Of a DNA stretch of 64,000 nucleotides, positions 23,342 to 36,034 are shown piece after piece (the first letter of the stretch is position 1; each line of letters starts with the position of its first letter). Under the pieces are notes generated by a model. That model searched no databases, was not told the origin of the DNA, and saw only the letters and a program-made list of their open reading frames with translations. The stretch is from Sclerotinia nivalis (taxonomy: Eukaryota > Ascomycota > Leotiomycetes > Helotiales > Sclerotiniaceae): assembly GCA_029531795.1 (NCBI GenBank), contig JAPEIS010000008.1, positions 1,116,001 through 1,180,000 of the forward strand. The letters are read 5' to 3'. A program made the position numbers and the translations under genes.

Positions 23342-25586
23342 TTAACGGCTCGTAGCTCGAGTCAATGCAAAAACTCCAACAATAACAACTGCAAGAGTCA
23401 CAATCGCTCCAGGTAATAAGAGCTCATTTGGTACCCCTTGAATAACATCTGGAGCTGGTTGTGGAGCTGCTGCCTTTCGTGATTTCGATTTGACTAGAGG
23501 TTCATCATCACTCTCTTCCTCACCATCGGCAACCACACGACGTCTTCGGATAGTAGCTGATCCTGGTGGAGTAGTTACTTGGATGACAGGTGGCTGAGGA
23601 TCTAAGGTGGCAGCCATTGGTGGCTTCTCAGGATCATGAACGAACAAGTCAACTTTATCCCGGTGACCATTTCTGGCGATAACAATTGCTTCCAGAAGAT
23701 CTTCGTCGGTTGTGATTGATACAGAATCACCCTCATCGTCAAGATAACTGAGAGCGAATCCGGACGAGCCAAGTTTACCATCCTCTACTATTGCTACACC
23801 TCCGACAGCATCAACTTCCGCTCCCAATTTGTTTGCAACAGCTGAAATAAGTTCAGCTAGGCCATGACTGGCTGTGACTTGAACTCTATGCACACGCCCG
23901 CTTGGGGCCTTGAATTTGAATGCAAATGGAACATCCTCGGGAGGAATATCATTATGACGACTCAATTGCGAGCGTGGAGAATCTAGACCAACGTGAGAAG
24001 CGGAATCATTAGGGGCAACACTAGCATCGACTTGACGTTCATGACCCCGTGACATATCTGGGGACATTAAAGATCGGCCGCCGGTTGTGTGATGATGACT
24101 TCCCTCGCCAGACACCATTGATTCAGTTTCATGCTCAAGAGACATCCAAAACTTATTCCATGCTGGCCCGCTATCACTTTCACCTGTCTGCATGGTGTTG
24201 ATTTGCTCCAAGGTGGCGTATGTAAGTTTGAGAACATCAACCATTCCAACAATTTCGCCTTGATCGTTCATGACTGGCAAATTCAAGTAATGACCATCTG
24301 GTTAAGTAAGCCAAAGTACATCTCAAAATAATAGAAATCTTACCATGCATCTTTCTTAACGCTGCTTGAATAGTCATATCCATAGGAGCAAAATCCGGGT
24401 GCGGGGTCATGACACGTACAACAGAGCAGTTGGAGGGGTCCAATCCTGGTGCGATAACACGTAAAACAACATCTTTACTTGTAAAAATACCAGTGATTGA
24501 TCCTCCATCTTGAACAAGAACAGCCGTGGTGTGATTTTCCTTCATCAAAGCAGCGGCCTCCCTAACGGATGTTCGTACAGTAACGGTTGTAGGTGGAATT
24601 CCAGTAAGGACGGATTCCAAAGTAGGCCCGGACATCTTTGATCGGAGCGCCTCTACATATTGAATAATTTGTTGCGGTTGACTGGACCCCAATTCCGATT
24701 GAACACCTTCTAAAGCATCGTAAAGTTTTCTCGAAGAACTATAAGCCCGCTCCAATTTTTCCATAGCATCGTAAAAGCACTTTGTGATATCAAGAATACC
24801 CGAAATATCTTGGTTCTCGTCCATGACTGGTAAATGACGGAATCCCTTTCTAACCATCAAGTCCAAAGCATCGGTAGCACTTGTATCGGTTCTGGCGCAG
24901 AGCGGGTTCTTGGTCATAATCTCAGCTATTGTGATATTGGCGGCCTTGATTCCTGCTCCAACAACTCGGAAAGCCAAATCTTTGGCAGTGAAAATGCCTG
25001 CAATGCGGTCGTCATCGTCGGTAACTAGGACACAATCTTCTCTCTTTGCTGCCATCAACTGTGCAGCCTCTGCCACAGTGGTATTCGGTTTTATCTGGAG
25101 CGCTTGACTTGGTCGAAGGGCGAGAACCGTTCCCGGCGGGGCTTTTCTTGTCTGTCGAGCACGACCTGTCGTCTTACTCTTCTTACTGAGATCAGTCTCG
25201 ATCTTCCGCCGGATGGCCTGTGGAACTGTTAACCTCGTCTTGCTTTTGTGACGTCTAATTTGCGGCATGGTGGGCTAGTTTGCACCAGACACCACCGAAT
25301 TTTTTTGTTTCAAAGGGGTTATAGAATGCGGAAAGGGGAACAAGATGAAATGAAAATAAGAAGATATATAACATACCTCATCCCTCTTGGATTGTTTTGC
25401 TCTGCTTGCACTCATACTGGATCCACCAACTTCACTTTGTGTATTTGAAGTCGTTACATGCGTCGCATGAGAATCTTGTGCGGGTCGAGGGATATTCGAC
25501 GCAGGACTATTGCTAAAGACAGGCAGTTGGCCACGGGCTTGACCGCTGCGACTTGGTGCACGCATTGTTCCAGTAGTGGATGCCAT
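23342..25586 (-). CDS. CBS and PB1 domain protein with C-terminal membrane anchor (Mug70-like)
   Basis: Three exons (25586-25377, 25274-24344, 24297-23342) join in phase through 102 and 46 bp introns to give 698 aa. Residues 1-112 are Ser/Pro/Lys-rich and disordered. Four CBS motifs follow in two tandem pairs (about 121-240 and 295-435), with repeated signatures GIFTAKDLAFRVV, GILDITKCF, GIFTSKDVVLRVI and GMVDVLKLT. Such pairs usually bind adenine nucleotides. A PB1 domain spans about 504-602; its acidic OPCA-like stretch (YLDDEGDSVSITTDEDLLEA) is at 565-584, with no strong basic cluster, so it would act as an acidic partner. The last 26 residues hold a single hydrophobic segment (LLLPGAIVTLAVVIVGVFAL) before RATSR, which looks like a tail anchor. 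The domain order matches the fission yeast Mug70 family. The molecular role is unknown to me. Confidence 0.88.
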
Positions 25587-27014
25587 GATTAATTATGCGC
25601 TCACAACTTTATGAACAGGGTATGGATGAAAACTCAATCGTGCATCTATAAAATAATTTGAGAATTCAATTCATGCGGACGTTGGAAATGTCAGATTGGA
25701 AGTTTTGAAGAAGTTCAGATGAAACTATGAATGAACTTGAATTCCACGAATTTGTTTCTGGTTATCTCCTTTTCGCCCTTTGGTACATTGGATTGAGGTA
25801 ATGGGTAGTATGGCAAAAGAAATTAGGAACGGTGGTTGTTGATAGGGAAACACCGAAATTCAGTTCAATTTTTGGTAAAATGATTTCACCCGGAGATTGA
25901 ATTGACTGCGATATTTCTTTGGATCTCCAGGAAAGGAAAATCAAATTGATTTCATCCTCATGATTGGTTAAAAATGGATATTTTCTTTGAAACAAGATTC
26001 AAATCAGACTCAAAATAATTTACATGGTGAAAATCATCAATACAGCGTAAAAATACCATTCATTGGTTGTAAATAGGGTAACAATTGTGAGAATTGTGAG
26101 AATTGTGCAAGTTATGCAAGTTATGCATAGGTACAATAGAGCATAAATTAATATACAATAGAGCATCAAATAAAGTTTGATCGTATTTATCCCTACCTTC
26201 CTACCTACCTATTCTTAATATTACCAAGGCAGATAAGAAGTCATCAAATTGATACTAGCATTTATTGTGTATTGATTATATTGATTAATCCATAGGACAT
26301 TTAAATGAATGATTGGACATCCTCGAAGAAATTACCTACCTAGGCAATCTAGGCAATGAAACTGTTACTCGGATCTATTGGTTTATCCGAATTTTGTTTA
26401 CACGGATCATGTGAAACTCGGTTTACTTATCTTTGATTGGATGATTCTGTCAATTCGTTGCTATCCCAACCGAGACTTGTTGATTTTGGCGCCTGAGATA
26501 ACATCAGATTCAGAAGAGGACGCGCTGAACCATCTAAACCTTCAATTCTTCAATTCCCTCCCCTCTTTATCATACAAATATCTATCTCTCCACACATCTC
26601 CACAAAACCAAATCCGAAATCCAAAAAACCCTCATTCTTCCAATAAGAACAAATACTTTGTAACAAACTACCAATCCAAATAAAAAACACTTCCTCTACC
26701 TGAGAAGACTTTCATTAGAAGTATTAGCTTTTCCTTCGTTTGACTTCAACAGGGCTGAGGAAGCCCTTTATCTATCAAGAAGACTCAAAAAAGAGTCAAT
26801 TACTGCTGAGCAGTCCTAAGATAAAAACTTTTTTTTGCCCGGCCTAACGGCTTGCGCTGCGTGAGGTATGTATGCATATGGATATCTAGACCGCTCTATC
26901 TTCATATATCCATCATCGCGCTAATTAATGCATTACATAGTCTCGGAACATATAGGTTTGCTTAATTGCAATACTTTCAATCGACGACATTTCCGAACTC
27001 TTCTAGCATTCATA
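25587..27014. other. Intergenic region, promoter side of both flanking genes
   Basis: It lies between the divergent CBS/PB1 and Swi5/Ace2-type genes. It includes short imperfect repeats around 26084-26170 (AATTGTGAG units, ACAATAGAGCAT twice) and three closely spaced inverted repeats at 26751-26814. No gene is seen. Confidence 0.5.
26751..26814. repeat. Three consecutive small inverted repeats upstream of the zinc-finger gene
   Basis: The three are AGGGCT-5 nt-AGCCCT (26751-26767), GACTC-A6-GAGTC (26782-26797) and ACTGCT-G-AGCAGT (26802-26814). All arms are perfect. They fall 201-264 bp before the start codon, in the promoter or 5' UTR. Confidence 0.6.
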
Positions 27015-29369
27015 ATGCTGTCTAATCCATCCAACAACCTTCAAAATCGACATCGGCAACACAGACGACAAAATTCGACACCAACCGCGTTCGATGCAGT
27101 GAAGGCAAATAACCTGCCACCGGTCCAAAGGCATGCCCACAAACGTGGGATGAGCCTGGATACGCGACCACGACCAATTCAACAGCAGGCACAAGCGGTA
27201 AGTAATACTAACGTAGGATATCAGACAACACAACAGCATATTTTGCGAGAGACGCAGCAGCAGAGACTGGTTCGCCCGGGCCAGCAGCCATTTCCAATTT
27301 ACGACAATGACGAGAATCAATTTGTTTCACCACTCGTCACCCCACACAGACACTCATTTGATTCCGGATGCTCGAACCCATATGAGGTACAAGGACATCA
27401 ACACTCATATTCATATTCCGGTCCCATGAACCCGATAATACCAGTCGACCCAAACTTCAATGGGAGCAATGACTTTGACTTTTTCGCTACAAACACAGCA
27501 ATGACACCAACATTCATGGAATTCTTTAATGAATCGGAAATACACAGTGTCAATTCACAGCCAAATTCTGCAAACCACAGCAGAAGATCATCGAGAAGGA
27601 TTAGTGGTGCAATCTTAGATAGGGTTGCTCAATTCGAGAATCTAGCTTTGAAATCACCACAAAGACCTCTTACACCTCCAAATGCAAACTCTACCAGTAA
27701 GTTGTCGTTCTAATTTAACAGACATGTTCTGATCGCTCTAGATTACTTTCCTCCAGCTCCTTTGGATAGCCCATTCAACCGGACAATCAAGCAGGAGCAC
27801 ATTCCACAAAGATTTCGTGATGACTATGATACATCCATGGAGGAGACGATTAAGCCTAAAAGTAATCAGAGAGCTAAGAATGTTTTCGACGACATGAGAC
27901 GAGAAGCTGAGATGAAAGCCGTATCCACCCCACCAGGACCTGGACCCGTACCCACTGCCAGCACATATGACTCCGCACCAATGCCAACATCGAATTTCAT
28001 GAACATGTCAACTATTAACCTCGATTTTATGAAAAATGATCCACAATTTCAAACGGCCCAATACTCACCGACTTCTTCAAATGTTTCACAAGATCTATCA
28101 TATCCCTCATCTCCAGAACAATCTCGGAGAAATGTCTTCAGAGATCCTTTTACCAACAGACCGATCTTAGAAGCACCAGACGTATCACCTTATCCCATGT
28201 CCAATTATTCCCGCGGTCTTCCAGCTTCAGAGCCAGCTTGTAGTTCTCCGGCTCAATCTTACCGACGATCCGAGTCAGTATCGAGTATCAACCTCGAAGA
28301 GTCAATTACGGATACTGGAATCACGATTGATGATATTGCTACCTACATCCAAGCACCGGAACCTGGTGATACGAAATGGCTTTGCCTGTATCCAGAATGT
28401 GGTAAGCGATTCGGTCGCAAGGAGAACATCAAGTCACATGTCCAGACTCATCTTGGCGACAGGCAATTTCAATGCCCACACTGCCACAAATGCTTTGTGC
28501 GCCAGCATGACCTCAAACGACATGCAAAGATCCATAGTGGTGTAAAGCCTTATCCATGTCAATGTGGAAACAGTTTTGCCAGACACGATGCTTTGACTCG
28601 TCACAGACAGCGTGGTATGTGCATTGGTGCTTTTGAAGGCGTGGTCAAGAAGACAGTCAAGAGAGGTAGACCAAGGAAGAATCGACCTGACGATGAAGAA
28701 CGACTTGGAAAATCATCGCGAACTCGAAGCAAGAACAAGATGAGCCCTTCAGAAACATCATCAGAATACTCGGAAAGTGCATGCGCCCAATCACCTCGCA
28801 GTGATCTGGATGTCCTTGACGATAAGCCCTTTGGAGATTATGGCTATTCTCAAAGCTCCCTCGCCACACATGACACCTACGAACTCTCTAGGGAAAGGTC
28901 CTCATCAGTTGCAGCATCAATATCCTCAATCTCTTCAATGACATCAATTGCAGAATGCGTAGAGCCAAACGCGATACAATCCACACATGCAGCATCAGTA
29001 TTCCGCAGTCATCCCAACCTCTCTGAGCATCTTCCGTCAAATCCTGGATCACCGACCAAATCTGCGCAAAGGAACTACTCCCCGCCTGGTTTATGCCCAT
29101 CGTCTTCTTCGCCGACAGCGAGCGCCAATTACTATGATCTGGACGCTGTCTCAAACAGTGGTGAACTTAGTAATCTACCAAACATCACTGAGCAAGACGA
29201 TATGTTTTTGGAGGCATTTGCTGCCACAGCTAGCACTGGTATTACACAACTCGAGCGTGATCCTGATCTTCTGATAGGGAAATTCGACAGCATGTTCAGT
29301 GTCGCAGCTGATAATTCTACAATGTTCAGAAATGAAGAGGATGTATTCTTTGGTAGTCCAGGAGAGTGA
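27015..29369 (+). CDS. C2H2 zinc-finger transcription factor, Swi5/Ace2 family
   Basis: Two exons (27015-27696 and 27742-29369; 45 bp intron, GTAAGT donor, CTCTAG acceptor) give 769 aa. An earlier acceptor (TTAACAG) would hit a stop, so the later one is used. Three fingers lie at about 440-521: C442/C447/H460/H464, C472/C475/H488/H492, and an atypical third with C500-x-C502 and H515-x5-C521. That unusual third finger, and the phrases KSHVQTHLGDR, FVRQHDLKRH and CQCGNSFARHDALTRH, match the Swi5/Ace2 group, which drives late-mitotic and septation genes in yeasts. An RGRPRK AT-hook follows at about 534. The rest is Ser/Pro/Gln-rich, with possible kinase sites. An upstream in-frame ATG at 26928 would add 29 residues; I chose the second because the extension is hydrophobic and out of character. 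The 5' leader appears long. Confidence 0.88.
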
Positions 29370-30305
29370 TTTTTCGGATACTTCTACCCACTCATTTGGA
29401 TTAAAAATTGTACATTATAAGGATGCGTGGACTTTTGGGATCGGACAAAATCGGATGGTGTTGAATAGGTATAGGATTGAGGACATTTTTCGGGTTGGGT
29501 TACGGATTGTTCATCTATCCATTTTTTAGGCGTTGTTCATATGTAATTTTTGATTTATTGTTTTATTTAGTTATGAGAATGAGAATGAGGAAGGGGATGG
29601 AAATGAGGTGATGAGATGATGAGGAGGTTTGGGTGAAAGGGGGGCATATGAAAGTATTAAGTAGTAATAACAATTTCAAGGAGAACATTCATTATTATCT
29701 ATTTCATTAATCTGATATCTCTCATCTGTATATTTTGACTTGGTTCATATTTTGGTTTCATATTCACCGTATATCAAAGAATAAGTCATTTATTCACTTT
29801 TTACTATTAATTTGTATCCAATATCTTCAAGTTAATTCTGGAATACCTAGGCAACTATGGTATCAATATCCGAATCTGTCCGAACCTATCCGAACCTGAC
29901 TGTACTACAAGCACATTAACCTGCTTTTCCATTGATCTCATTTGTACCAATTTGCTTAGACCTTGTTTGCTCATCCTCTTCAATCTCAATTTCTTTACTT
30001 CTTTCCACTTAAATACAACACAACACAACACCTTTCTTCTCAGAGCTGAAAGCCAAAAACTTTCTTTCTCTTTTACCGATCAACCATTTAAGATTTACAC
30101 TGCAACTCTCTATTCTATCCCAGAACATCATAACCTTGCCAAGGTTGATATTTCTTGTTGACTCTGAAGTCAATATTGTGGAAAGCAAAGCTTCACCTTA
30201 CAGTTCAACTTAATTTTTTCTCCTTACGACCGTGTAAGGAATTGTTCAGGTAAGTTTCAATAAAGCTCTTCTATGATAAAGGGTCCTTTTTTAATATTAT
30301 TTAGG
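29370..30305. other. Intergenic region and 5' leader of ubiquitin-fusion copy 1
   Basis: No coding signal is seen. A probable 5' UTR intron sits at its end: CAG|GTAAGT at 30250 to TTTAG at 30304, just before the start codon at 30306. Confidence 0.5.
30250..30304 (+). other. Probable 5' UTR intron of ubiquitin-fusion copy 1
   Basis: A CAG|GTAAGT donor and a TTATTTAG acceptor are 55 bp apart. The acceptor is followed by one base and then the ATG at 30306. This matches the size of the coding introns here. Confidence 0.5.
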
Positions 30306-31971
30306 ATGGATTCTAGTGATGGAGAAAGTTCTTTGACCTTGGCTTTGATGTACAACTCCAATGTTAATGAACCTGGAAATGAAAAAATTCATGTCATCTA
30401 CGAGCGAGATTACTGTACTGAAACTCTGGATATCTCCTTTCGACGCACAGTCCGAGTCCCCGATAATGGCAATACATATAACCTCCCACCAGATTGTGGA
30501 CTCTTCCCTATTTACTCAGTTGATAAATACAAGGACAAACTTCCAAACTCTATGGTAGCCAAAGGTGGAGTGTTTGTCCCGATGCATCGTAAGTCTTTCC
30601 TCCATTTGAACTTCGGGCATTCTTGTTACATCTTTCAATATAGACAGTCACATCAATAGAAACCTTTACTGGAAACTTGATCAGATTCTAACTTCCTATC
30701 ACAGAGAGAGAAGCAATGTGGATCAACTTCGAATCGGCTCATCCCTTTGCAATCAAAGTACATGTTGGTGGTGTCAATGCCATTTCTGGAGAACATTCCG
30801 TAGAGTCTATGGCAACGGATTTGAGACGCAAGGTGCGCCTTGACAGCGGTAAATCAATTCAGGACTATGTTGTCACAGGTGCTCATGGTCAACTATGGCT
30901 AGATGGTATCGCCAAGCTCGATGGAAAAGTAATGCAGTTTGTTGCTACCTCTGCAGGTAATGCATACTCTGTTGAAGCTCAGATTACCGGAGAAGATCGA
31001 GTTTGCGGAATACAAATGGAAATTATTCCATCTCTACATACGAGAGGCGAAGTTGGAAAGATCTACGTAAGAATGTTAACAGGAAGAACCTTCTCCTTTA
31101 AAACCAATACCGGCATGACAGTTCTGGGCTTGAAGCAGAAGATTGCTCAGATTGAAAAAGTCTCCATTGAAGATCAACGCTTGATATTTGGTGGCAAACA
31201 AATGGAGAATGGTAAGAAATTCCAAAAATGCCATCAGCTTGTCACTAATATGAATATTCAGGAAGAACTTTGGCCCATTACAACATGGAACCGGTATGTT
31301 ATGATTCCCTATACCTTTTAAACAATCAGTTCTGGGAATAACATTTTTGCTGACATTACTCTGTCTCAAAGGAATCGTGTCTCCATCTTGTTTTGAGCCT
31401 GAAAGGCGGTGGAAGTGGCCAAAGTGAACCACGCGCCAGAACAGCGGAGATGGCCATTGCACCCGGCGGCTTCATCAAACAAACCATCGTCAAAGATTTC
31501 GTTCCTGCTGCCAACTGGGACAGAGACAACACAACAATATTCAACATCCAAATGCTCAATGCCGAGATTTTCGAGAGTGTAGTTGGTGTCAAGCCACCAC
31601 CAACACCCATTACCGCAAAGACATACGCCGACTTCGGATACCCCTTCTACACCATGTATGAAGAACAATCTGGCGTGGGAGGAAAATTTCCCGTCAAGAG
31701 CGTGGCGCAGCTGGATGCGTTGAACGGCGAGGAGAAATCCGAAGATGATGATGAGAGTATCCAATTCCATGAGGCAAACGAGGTTACTGTTGTAAGAATA
31801 CCTTCGAATCCGGCTGAAATGTGCGAATTTGCACCAGTAACAGTTTTGGAGGATCGCATTCAAAAACTTAGGGTTACTAATGACATTTGGGATTGGGATC
31901 ATGATGAATTTCACGGTGGAGTATATCGCCCTAGGGTACCAAGATTTTATTTACGGAGTTCTCAGAAGTAA
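30306..31971 (+). CDS. Ubiquitin-module fusion protein, copy 1
   Basis: Four exons (30306-30588, 30705-31211, 31262-31293, 31372-31971) join in phase to give 473 aa. Residues 1-211 form an N-terminal domain with phrases ISFRRTVRVPDNG, LPPDCGLFPIYSV, GGVFVPM..REAMWI, VGGVNAISGE, WLDGIAKLDGKVMQFVA and SVEAQITG. I recall similar domains in bacterial and fungal hypothetical proteins. Residues 212-287 align without gaps to all 76 positions of ubiquitin (36 identical by hand count), including I44, K48, H68, V70 and the final GG. The end reads LSLKGG, so R72 is Ser and R74 is Lys. Residues 288-473 are a second conserved domain (APGGFIKQTI, PPPTPITAKTYADFGYPFYTMYEE) with an acidic tail. The first in-frame ATG at 30273 falls inside a probable leader intron, so 30306 was chosen. 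The splice model rests on paralogy with copy 3. Function is unknown. Confidence 0.8.
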
Positions 31972-33775
31972 ATTTTGTTGATTGGGGAACGGGAGGTTAT
32001 TGATTTGATTTTAGATTAATAAATAAATGAATTGTTTTTGAGATTGTGATTTGTTCAAAATAGTAAGGTTGTTTGAGATTTGTGAGAGTTAGATGTGAAG
32101 TGGTAGATTTATGGATTGTTAAGTTAAGTTAGGTTAAGTTGATAATCCTCACATATAATATAATTATGAAATAAATAATGAAGTCTAATAGCTAAACACT
32201 TTACTAAATACTATTATAGTAATCCATTGCTCCATTGCTTATTTACTTCTTCCTCAAACAGACGTACCAATCCCTTGAAAATGGAAAATTAAATAGGTAA
32301 GATCAAATAACCTCGAGAGTCGGTAGGTACCAACCTTCATTCATTAACTCCAACCCTACATTTATATATTGTTGCATCACTAAGCGATATATTCTTTATT
32401 AAGAATTTAGATGTGGAATTATTTGGCTTTTTGCTTTTGCTTTTATTTTTGCTTTTGTATTAGGGGAGAGCCTAGTTAACTCATTGCAGTGAGAATAATA
32501 CAGCTCGAATACTAGGTACATACATACATACATCAAATACCCAGCGATATCGATTAAATACAACTTAAGCAAACCGCAATGGTGGAGAGAAGGTATGGGT
32601 TAGAGAGAGAGGGAGAGAGAGGGAGAGAAAGAAAGAAAGAAAGAGAAAGAGGTGTATAGTTTTATGATAAATGGTACATGATAAATGGGTTGGTGTTTCC
32701 AATGAGTAAGACACTGAGGAAGTTATTGTGCTTTGGAGAAGAATGGGATGTGTGATGCAGGATGTGAGGGTTTGGTGGCTTTTTATTTACGATTTGGGAT
32801 TGTTAGATTGGTGAATGTAAGTGTTGGTTGTGGTTGGAGATGTGGTTGATGTGGAGAGAGTATCGTTGTCATTTTTTTGAAGATTTATGGTTTATGCTAG
32901 TGATGATGACGAGGACAAGGGCAGGGAGAGAGGTGATGTTTAATCAAATCCTGTGAGGTCAAATACGATGGGTGGGTTCCTGCCTGCTGGTGGTGGAATC
33001 TACCGGCTAAGAAGCTCAATTATTATCAGCGGATAATTCTAGTGATTTCTGGCGGAGGTTTGGTGGATGAAATACTTCGGGAATTCGGTGCAAGTGGTGG
33101 ATGTTGAGGCAATTAAAAATTGGGTTGTCTGGTTTCGTTATAGGGGCTGGAGGTAACGACTCTTTGTCTCATTAGACTTTTACTCATACCAAAGAAAGTT
33201 TGATGTCATCCGTGGAAACCGACGTCTACCTACGGCCATGGCAGACCAGTCTCATATTCATATTCAATGCTTTTATGCCAAGGCTTCTAGAATCTTGGTG
33301 ATGAGATGGATTATGAGATGGATTTGGGCTCACCATTAATTAAATCAAGTAGTGCAATCCCAGCTAAGTGTCTGGAAGACACGCAAATTTGGTGTAAGTG
33401 GAAGGAAAGAGCGTTCTTCTCTATTTTTTTCTCTTTCTTAGAACATTTTCTCTTTCTATTGCTTTTAGACAACCCAAAACTTATGTTTTCTCGCTCTACA
33501 TGCTTGTAGAACCATGAAGAAATATCGTGATGGTGGTTCAAAATTTTGAAGGGGCTCATTCTTTGTTTGGTGGTTTGAATGTTGCTGGTGTTCTACGAGG
33601 TTCTAGGAATGACTCGTTATTTCACGCCATCCACAGCGATATATGTTTTGCAGTGGCTAATCACAGAGCAAAATATAATCAATTTATATTTCCAATAATT
33701 TCCATGAGTCGCGGATCATAGAACTGGTGATCATCCTTTTGGAAGCAGGACTGTGCAATTGCAAGTACTTAAAGA
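31972..33775. other. Intergenic region with a purine microsatellite
   Basis: This separates ubiquitin-fusion copies 1 and 2. It holds a GA/GAAA run at 32602-32652 and no supported gene. Confidence 0.5.
32602..32652. repeat. Polypurine microsatellite (GA, GGGA and GAAA units)
   Basis: An unbroken purine tract of about 51 nt, made of GAGAGAGG, GAGAGAAA and GAAA steps. Confidence 0.9.
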
Positions 33776-35240
33776 ATGGAAATCCCAGCGATGAAAACAA
33801 CAAAAACCTCAATTCGGTTGAACCATATGGCATCTTCAAAATCCACGAAAACAGAGCTCAAAGCCGAAATTGCTGGACATGATTTGCGCATCAGTGGTCC
33901 TGCAGCAAATGCTGTATACGTCTCGTTTCGACGTACAGTACGAGTTCCCAATGATGAAATTGAGTACCCTCTACTTCCTGATCTTGGAAAGATACCTTTA
34001 CACTCTCTCAAGAAGTACGCTTCAAAATTGCCGAGTGATATAGTTGCAAAGGGGGGTGCATTCATTCCCATTCGTCGTTCGTTATTCCTTTCGCATAGCC
34101 CAATTAACCTTTTATCCTAATGAATTTCCTAGAAAGCGAAGCATTCTGGCTCAATTTCCACTCACACAGTGGACAACCCTTTGCGATCAAGATCTATGTT
34201 GGAGGTGTCAACATCATTTCAGGAGAGAATAAGTCTGCTACTCATGAACAAAACTACAAGGTCAAAAATTGCAAACAAGACTATATCGTCGTGCCCGGTC
34301 AACAATGGCTCGATGGTATCCCTAATCCAGACGGTAAAGTGACGCAGTTTCCTGCCGCGCCTAAAATTGGCTCAGGACACTCGGTCGAGGCTCAAATAAG
34401 TAGCTCGGACAGCCTTGCTGGGATTCAATTTGAAATTATTCCAACATTTATAGGAACGGCTAACAACCCACATGGCGGCTTCGAAGTATTTTTGAAGGGT
34501 TTAACGGGGAAAACCCATACACTTCAGGTAAACTCCTCAATGACCTTTTGGGATGTCAAGAATAGGATACGCGACCTCCAGGGTATACCGCCGTACAGAC
34601 AGACATTGATCTATGCCGGAAGAACACTTCCCAATCATAGTAAGCTACTGTTGTATCCAAAGGTCCACAAATTGAATTTTGCTAATGAGCCTCTCAGTGA
34701 CCTTTTTTGAACGGAATATACTAAAAGTTATTAGATCCCAGCCTCCTTCAAAGGATTTAGTGTTATTACTTACATATATGGTAGGATTCTACAATACATC
34801 TAGTAATTCATATGCACATTCAGCGGGCAACTGAAGAAAAGACCATATCTCCTGTAGGACTCTGCCGCCAACCTATTCAGAAAGATATATTTGCTCCTCA
34901 ACGATACGATAGAGAAAACCGAGGCATCGTCAACGTACAGCTTTTCGACCCTGAGACATTCTGCACGATCACGAAGGAGAAAGAACCATCAACCCCCATT
35001 ATGGCCGACATCTATGCACTCAGATTCCCTTTCTCTAAACATTATGGAGAGCAGGGTGGAATTTGGGAACTAATATTGGATTCCATCGTGGCGAAGAGAT
35101 ATGACGGCTTGGATGAGCTTTGGGGGACCACTAGTAATGAGAATAGGAGTGATGCGAGCATTGAACACGGAGTTGTGGAGTTGAACGAGGTGGATAGACA
35201 GAGTGATTTTGTTGCCCGGAGATACTTAGAGTCGCTGTAA
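33776..35240 (+). pseudogene. Ubiquitin-module fusion protein, copy 2, decayed
   Basis: The second of three head-to-tail paralogues. Exon 1 (33776-34076) and exon 2 (34133-34639) join in phase like the intact copies, with a weak donor (C|GTTCGT). They encode the N-terminal domain (VSFRRTVRVPND, GGAFIPIR..SEAFWLNF, VGGVNIISGE, QWLDGIPNPDGKVTQF) and the first 53 positions of the ubiquitin module (from about residue 217; K48 is Arg). Beyond the GTAAGC donor I cannot find the small third exon or a segment coding for the LRLRGG end; the matching stretch near 34790-34830 has stops. The C-terminal domain resumes at about 34812-35240 (RQPIQKDIFAPQRYD, FNVQ-like VNVQLFDPETF), but its APGG motif is replaced. 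If intron 2 is retained, translation ends at 34710. It is either a pseudogene or a gene for a truncated protein without a conjugatable end. Confidence 0.6.
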
Positions 35241-36034
35241 AAGCTAGGAATGGACTAGGCTCGGGAGTTTTATGGTGAAAATTATGGTCTGAGGACTTTG
35301 GAAACAGATCTTATGATGCTTCAGCATTAGGAAATGGGACATCTCTTCATGCTAGGGAAAAATGACCTTAGATTTTCAGACACAGATATTGATCAGATCT
35401 TGTAAGTAAGCATGATTCATTAGATGTGTCAAAAATACGAGCTAGCGCTTAGCTAAACATACAAATCTTTCATATACCTCTGGCTCTTCAAAAGTTACTA
35501 CCCACATACAATCATACGAGCTGATATATGAAGAGAAATTACGAAAACAAACAACCTCCAGAACATCCTCACAATCGTCTGTCTGTCCGACAATACCCGC
35601 TACCTTGCAGGTACCTATTCCCTATTTGTTTCACCGGCACAGTACTTTACCCTATCGGGAGTCAGGTAGACAGTAATCCGCAGGCGAACTTGGAAGCCTA
35701 GCTTAATGCGATCCAGGGGACGCGCTGTCCGACTGGAAGAGTCTTGGGACGGGAGAGTCACGAGTTTGTGGAGATGTGCTTCGAACCATGTTGCGATGCG
35801 ATTCCAGCAATGTCCTTCTTTGATGTTTGTGGCTGTGTGGAATATTCTTGATAAACTTGGAGTTTCTTGGTCTTTGGGCAGAATCGCGTGGGGGAAAAGG
35901 CGGGGTTGCGTGGGGAGTGGGGTTAGTTAATGAACGGCGGGTCTGCGAAAGTGAATAAAATGTTTCTTCCTCACCATCATCGCATCTGATATTTACCTTG
36001 ACGCTTGACACTGCGAAAACCTTCACCATTCACC
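35241..36034. other. Intergenic region before ubiquitin-fusion copy 3
   Basis: It contains the promoter and leader of copy 3. Short ORFs on both strands at 35703-36029 overlap one another and look incidental. Nothing else is recognised. Confidence 0.5.
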
